From the NCBI GenBank assembly GCA_018242645.1, contig JAFEBN010000005.1, positions 1 to 44,633 on the forward strand: a stretch of DNA of 44,633 nucleotides. Reading direction: 5' to 3'. This document shows, one piece after another, positions 42,509-44,633 of this stretch. Position 1 is the first letter of the stretch. Every line of letters begins with the position of its first letter. The stretch comes from Planctomycetota bacterium. Lineage in GTDB: Bacteria; Planctomycetota; Phycisphaerae; Phycisphaerales; UBA1924. The notes beneath the pieces are model-generated. The model worked only from the letters and a program-made list of their open reading frames with translations. It had not been told where the DNA came from and did not search any database. The position numbers were made by a program, and so were the translations under genes.

Positions 42509-43855
42509 ATGAGATCACCCATGAACAACGTTCGAACGATTCGTCCACTTCTGACTCGACTCCATCTCCCGGCGATTGCCGCCGCAGTCATGACTTTGAC
42601 CCTGCTCGCCGGGTGCAAGAAGCACACCGAGGGTGATGGGCACGACCACGGCTCCAAACCACCGGCAAAGGCCGACGAGCACGCGGGTCACGACCACGGT
42701 TCTGAGAGTGGCGGCGCTGAAGGTCACGCGGACGAGGTCAAGCTCACCGCCGAAGCCATCGAGCGCTACGGGGTAAAGGTGCAGCCAGCGCAGCTCTGGG
42801 CGCTCAAGCCGACCTTCGTCGCGCCGGCCCGCGTTGGCTTCAACACTGAAGCGATGGCGCACGTTGGCTCCCCGCTGCGCGGCCGTGCGGTCGAGCTCAA
42901 GGTCCGCTTGGGCGATACGGTCAAGCGTGGAGATGCCCTGCTCGTGGTCGAAAGCCCGGAGCTCGGCGAGGCGCAGAACGACTTCTTCCAGAAGCGAATC
43001 GCCGCTCAGTCCGCATCACCCGCCGTGGACCTCGCCAGAGTCGCATGGGAGCGTGCAAAGGCACTACTCGAACAGTCACAGGGCATTTCACTTACCGAAG
43101 TGCAAAAGCGTGAGGCGGAGTACAAGGCCGCGGTGGCTTCGCAGCGTGCGGCGGAAGCCGCTGTTGTCGGCTCGGAGAATCGCCTGCACCTGCTCGGCAT
43201 GTCTCAGGCATCGGTGGAAGAGCTCGCAAAGACCGGCGAGATCTCGCCCAGATACACGGTGCATGCGCCGATCGACGGTCAGGTGGTGCAGCGCGAGGTC
43301 ACGTTGGGCGAACTGGTCAGCCCCGATCGCGAGGCGCTCTTGGTGCTAGCAGATACCAGCACGCTCTGGGTCCTGGCTGATGTCCCCGAGGCCCGCCTTC
43401 ATGAGATCGCCGTTGGGGCCAAGTCGTGGGTGGCGGTCGGAACGACCGGTGCCCGGCGCTTCGAAGGGCAGGTCGCGTTCGTGGCCCCGCTCGTCGACGC
43501 CACGACGCGGACCGCTCAAGTGCGCATCGAGGTGCCCGCCGCCGCATTGACCCTCAAGCCGGGCATGTTCGCGCAGGTCGAGATCGTCGCAACCGACCCT
43601 GCCAATCCGGAGGCTGCGCCGATGGTGGCAGTCCCTGATGAGGCTGTGCAGACGGTCGAAGGCGGCCCAGGGGTCTTCGTCCCTGTGAAAGGCGAGCCCA
43701 ACACGTTTGCCAAGCGGGCGGTCACAGTCGGCCACTCCGTCGGCGGGCTCGTGCCCATACTCGGAGGCTTGGTCGAGGGCGAGGAGTTTGTGGTTGCTGG
43801 AACGTTCATTCTGAAGGCCGAACTGGGCAAGGGCAGCGCGGCCCATGAGCACTGA
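42509..43855 (+). CDS. CzcB/CusB-type periplasmic adaptor lipoprotein
   Basis: Membrane-fusion protein of 448 residues. Lipobox LLAGCKK places the lipidated Cys at 36. Residues 38-75 are His/Asp/Gly-rich (GDGHDHGSK, HAGHDHGSES, AEGHADE), a likely metal-capture segment. The lipoyl-type half motifs VGSPLRGRAVELKVRLGDTVKRGDALLVV and ISPRYTVHAPIDGQVVQREVTLGELV flank a helical hairpin. The beta-barrel follows (LWVLADVPEARLHEIAVGAKSWV). Start ATG 42509, with ATG 42521 as alternative. It links the outer-membrane protein to the RND pump. Confidence 0.9.
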   Translation: MRSPMNNVRTIRPLLTRLHLPAIAAAVMTLTLLAGCKKHTEGDGHDHGSKPPAKADEHAGHDHGSESGGAEGHADEVKLTAEAIERYGVKVQPAQLWALKPTFVAPARVGFNTEAMAHVGSPLRGRAVELKVRLGDTVKRGDALLVVESPELGEAQNDFFQKRIAAQSASPAVDLARVAWERAKALLEQSQGISLTEVQKREAEYKAAVASQRAAEAAVVGSENRLHLLGMSQASVEELAKTGEISPRYTVHAPIDGQVVQREVTLGELVSPDREALLVLADTSTLWVLADVPEARLHEIAVGAKSWVAVGTTGARRFEGQVAFVAPLVDATTRTAQVRIEVPAAALTLKPGMFAQVEIVATDPANPEAAPMVAVPDEAVQTVEGGPGVFVPVKGEPNTFAKRAVTVGHSVGGLVPILGGLVEGEEFVVAGTFILKAELGKGSAAHEH

Positions 43856-43890
43856 GCCATTCAACCGCATCTCATTAAGGAACCCCTGCC

Positions 43891-44633
43891 ATGCTTGAAT
43901 CCATCCTTCATTTCTCCATCAAGAACCGCTGGCTTGTGCTGCTGCTGACCGTGATGGTCGGGGCGTTGGGCGTGTACTCGCTCAAGCGGCTTCCGATCGA
44001 CGCGGTGCCCGACATCACCAACAATCAGGTGCAGATCAACGCCGTCGCGCCCAGCCTCTCGCCCATCGAGGTCGAGAAACAGGTGACGTTCACCATCGAG
44101 AACGCACTGGCCGGCATTCCCGGCCTTCAATCGACGCGTTCGCTCTCGCGGAACGGCTTCGCGCAGATCACCGCCGTCTTCGAGGACGATGTCAACATCT
44201 ACTTTGCCCGACAGCAAGTCAGCGAACGCCTCGGCGAAGCCAAGGAATCGCTCCCGCCGGGAGTCGAACCGGTCATGGGACCGATTGCCACGGGGCTGGG
44301 CGAGATCTACATGTACACCGTCGAGTATGTGAAGCCGCACGGCACGGGAGCCGCCTTTGCGCCGGGCAAGCCCGGCTGGCAGCGTGAGGGCGTGTACCTG
44401 ACACCCGAAGGACGCACGCTCACTAGCGATCTGGAACTGGCGTCCTATCTCCGTGAAGTTCAGGACTGGATTATCCGCCCGCAGCTCAAGGGCGTGAAGG
44501 ATGTCGCGGGTGTAGAGGCGATCGGCGGGTACGTCAAGCAGTACCACATCCAGCCCGATCCGATGAAGCTCGTCTCCTACGGCCTGTCGTTCGCCGAGGT
44601 CATCGACGCCATCGAGAAGAACAACATCTCTAC
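43891..44633 (+). CDS. CzcA/CusA-type RND efflux pump (partial, runs off the end)
   Basis: N-terminal 247 residues of a heavy-metal efflux pump of the RND superfamily. The first helix (NRWLVLLLTVMVGALGVYSL) and the family signature RLPIDAVPDITNNQVQINAVAPSLSPIEVEKQVTFTIENALAGIPGLQSTRSLSRNGFAQITAVFED are unmistakable. It drives proton-coupled export of divalent or monovalent metal ions. ATG 43891 follows TAAGG. No stop occurs before the window end; the family is normally over 1000 residues. Residues about 149-173 (HGTGAAFAPGKPGWQREGVYLTPEG) form an insert in the porter domain seen in a subset of these pumps. Confidence 0.95.
   Translation, partial: MLESILHFSIKNRWLVLLLTVMVGALGVYSLKRLPIDAVPDITNNQVQINAVAPSLSPIEVEKQVTFTIENALAGIPGLQSTRSLSRNGFAQITAVFEDDVNIYFARQQVSERLGEAKESLPPGVEPVMGPIATGLGEIYMYTVEYVKPHGTGAAFAPGKPGWQREGVYLTPEGRTLTSDLELASYLREVQDWIIRPQLKGVKDVAGVEAIGGYVKQYHIQPDPMKLVSYGLSFAEVIDAIEKNNIS

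Overview
The window is one GC-rich bacterial chromosome segment, dense with genes on both strands. The gene content suggests a planctomycete, possibly close to the Phycisphaerae: a Rnk/HPF/Usp survival cluster, a huge secreted sialidase/beta-helix protein, a NarB-like nitrate reductase with a Rieske partner, and many short-leader or leaderless starts. This placement is inference; no rRNA or ribosomal protein gene is present to prove it.

Layout. (1) 519-3131: a two-component pair, a cytoplasmic histidine kinase and an NtrC-type sigma-54 activator, facing a UbiA-like membrane protein (3180-4106). (2) 4339-9726, plus strand: glutamate dehydrogenase behind a near-consensus sigma-54 promoter, two tandem Rnk-like proteins, a ribosome hibernation factor, a double Usp protein, a zinc alcohol dehydrogenase and a DUF2179 membrane protein. 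This looks like a nitrogen and energy-limitation block. (3) 9847-13985: a 1104-residue secreted sialidase/beta-helix protein, a CxxC AhpD-like protein and a DUF488 protein. (4) 14572-16662: RIC/ScdA iron-sulfur repair protein divergent from a MarR regulator with a Cys/His tail, then a glutaredoxin-like protein. (5) 16829-23951: molybdenum cofactor genes (mobA, mogA, moaC, moeA, moaD, moaE, moaA) with a frameshifted TauE-type permease, an AhpD-like protein, a cupin and a hemerythrin. (6) 23970-31625: a second, divergent hemerythrin, a cytochrome b561 gene with an in-frame amber codon, and a six-gene minus-strand operon for a putative quinol:nitrate oxidoreductase: membrane subunit, NarB-type catalytic subunit, four-cluster ferredoxin subunit, Rieske protein, a two-helix protein and a TehA/SLAC1-type anion channel. 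(7) 32238-40031: a minus-strand accessory block (PrimPol-DUF3987 replication protein, sigma-like protein, nucleoside deoxyribosyltransferase-like protein, HTH proteins, HARE-HTH protein) with iterated 12-mers and palindromic operators. It resembles an integrated element, but no integrase is visible. (8) 40291-44633: a small secreted protein and a CzcCBA-type metal efflux operon, whose RND pump runs off the window end.

How it fits together. Blocks 4-6 form a coherent nitrate-respiration neighbourhood. The Moco genes, including mobA for the bis-guanylate form, supply the catalytic subunit. RIC and the hemerythrins probably protect against nitric oxide or oxygen. The TehA/SLAC1 channel is a candidate route for nitrate or nitrite, since no NarK is present. 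The most unusual points are the composition of this reductase operon, the back-to-back hemerythrin promoters squeezed into 18 bp, two broken membrane-protein genes in the same neighbourhood, and the iteron-like array in the accessory block.
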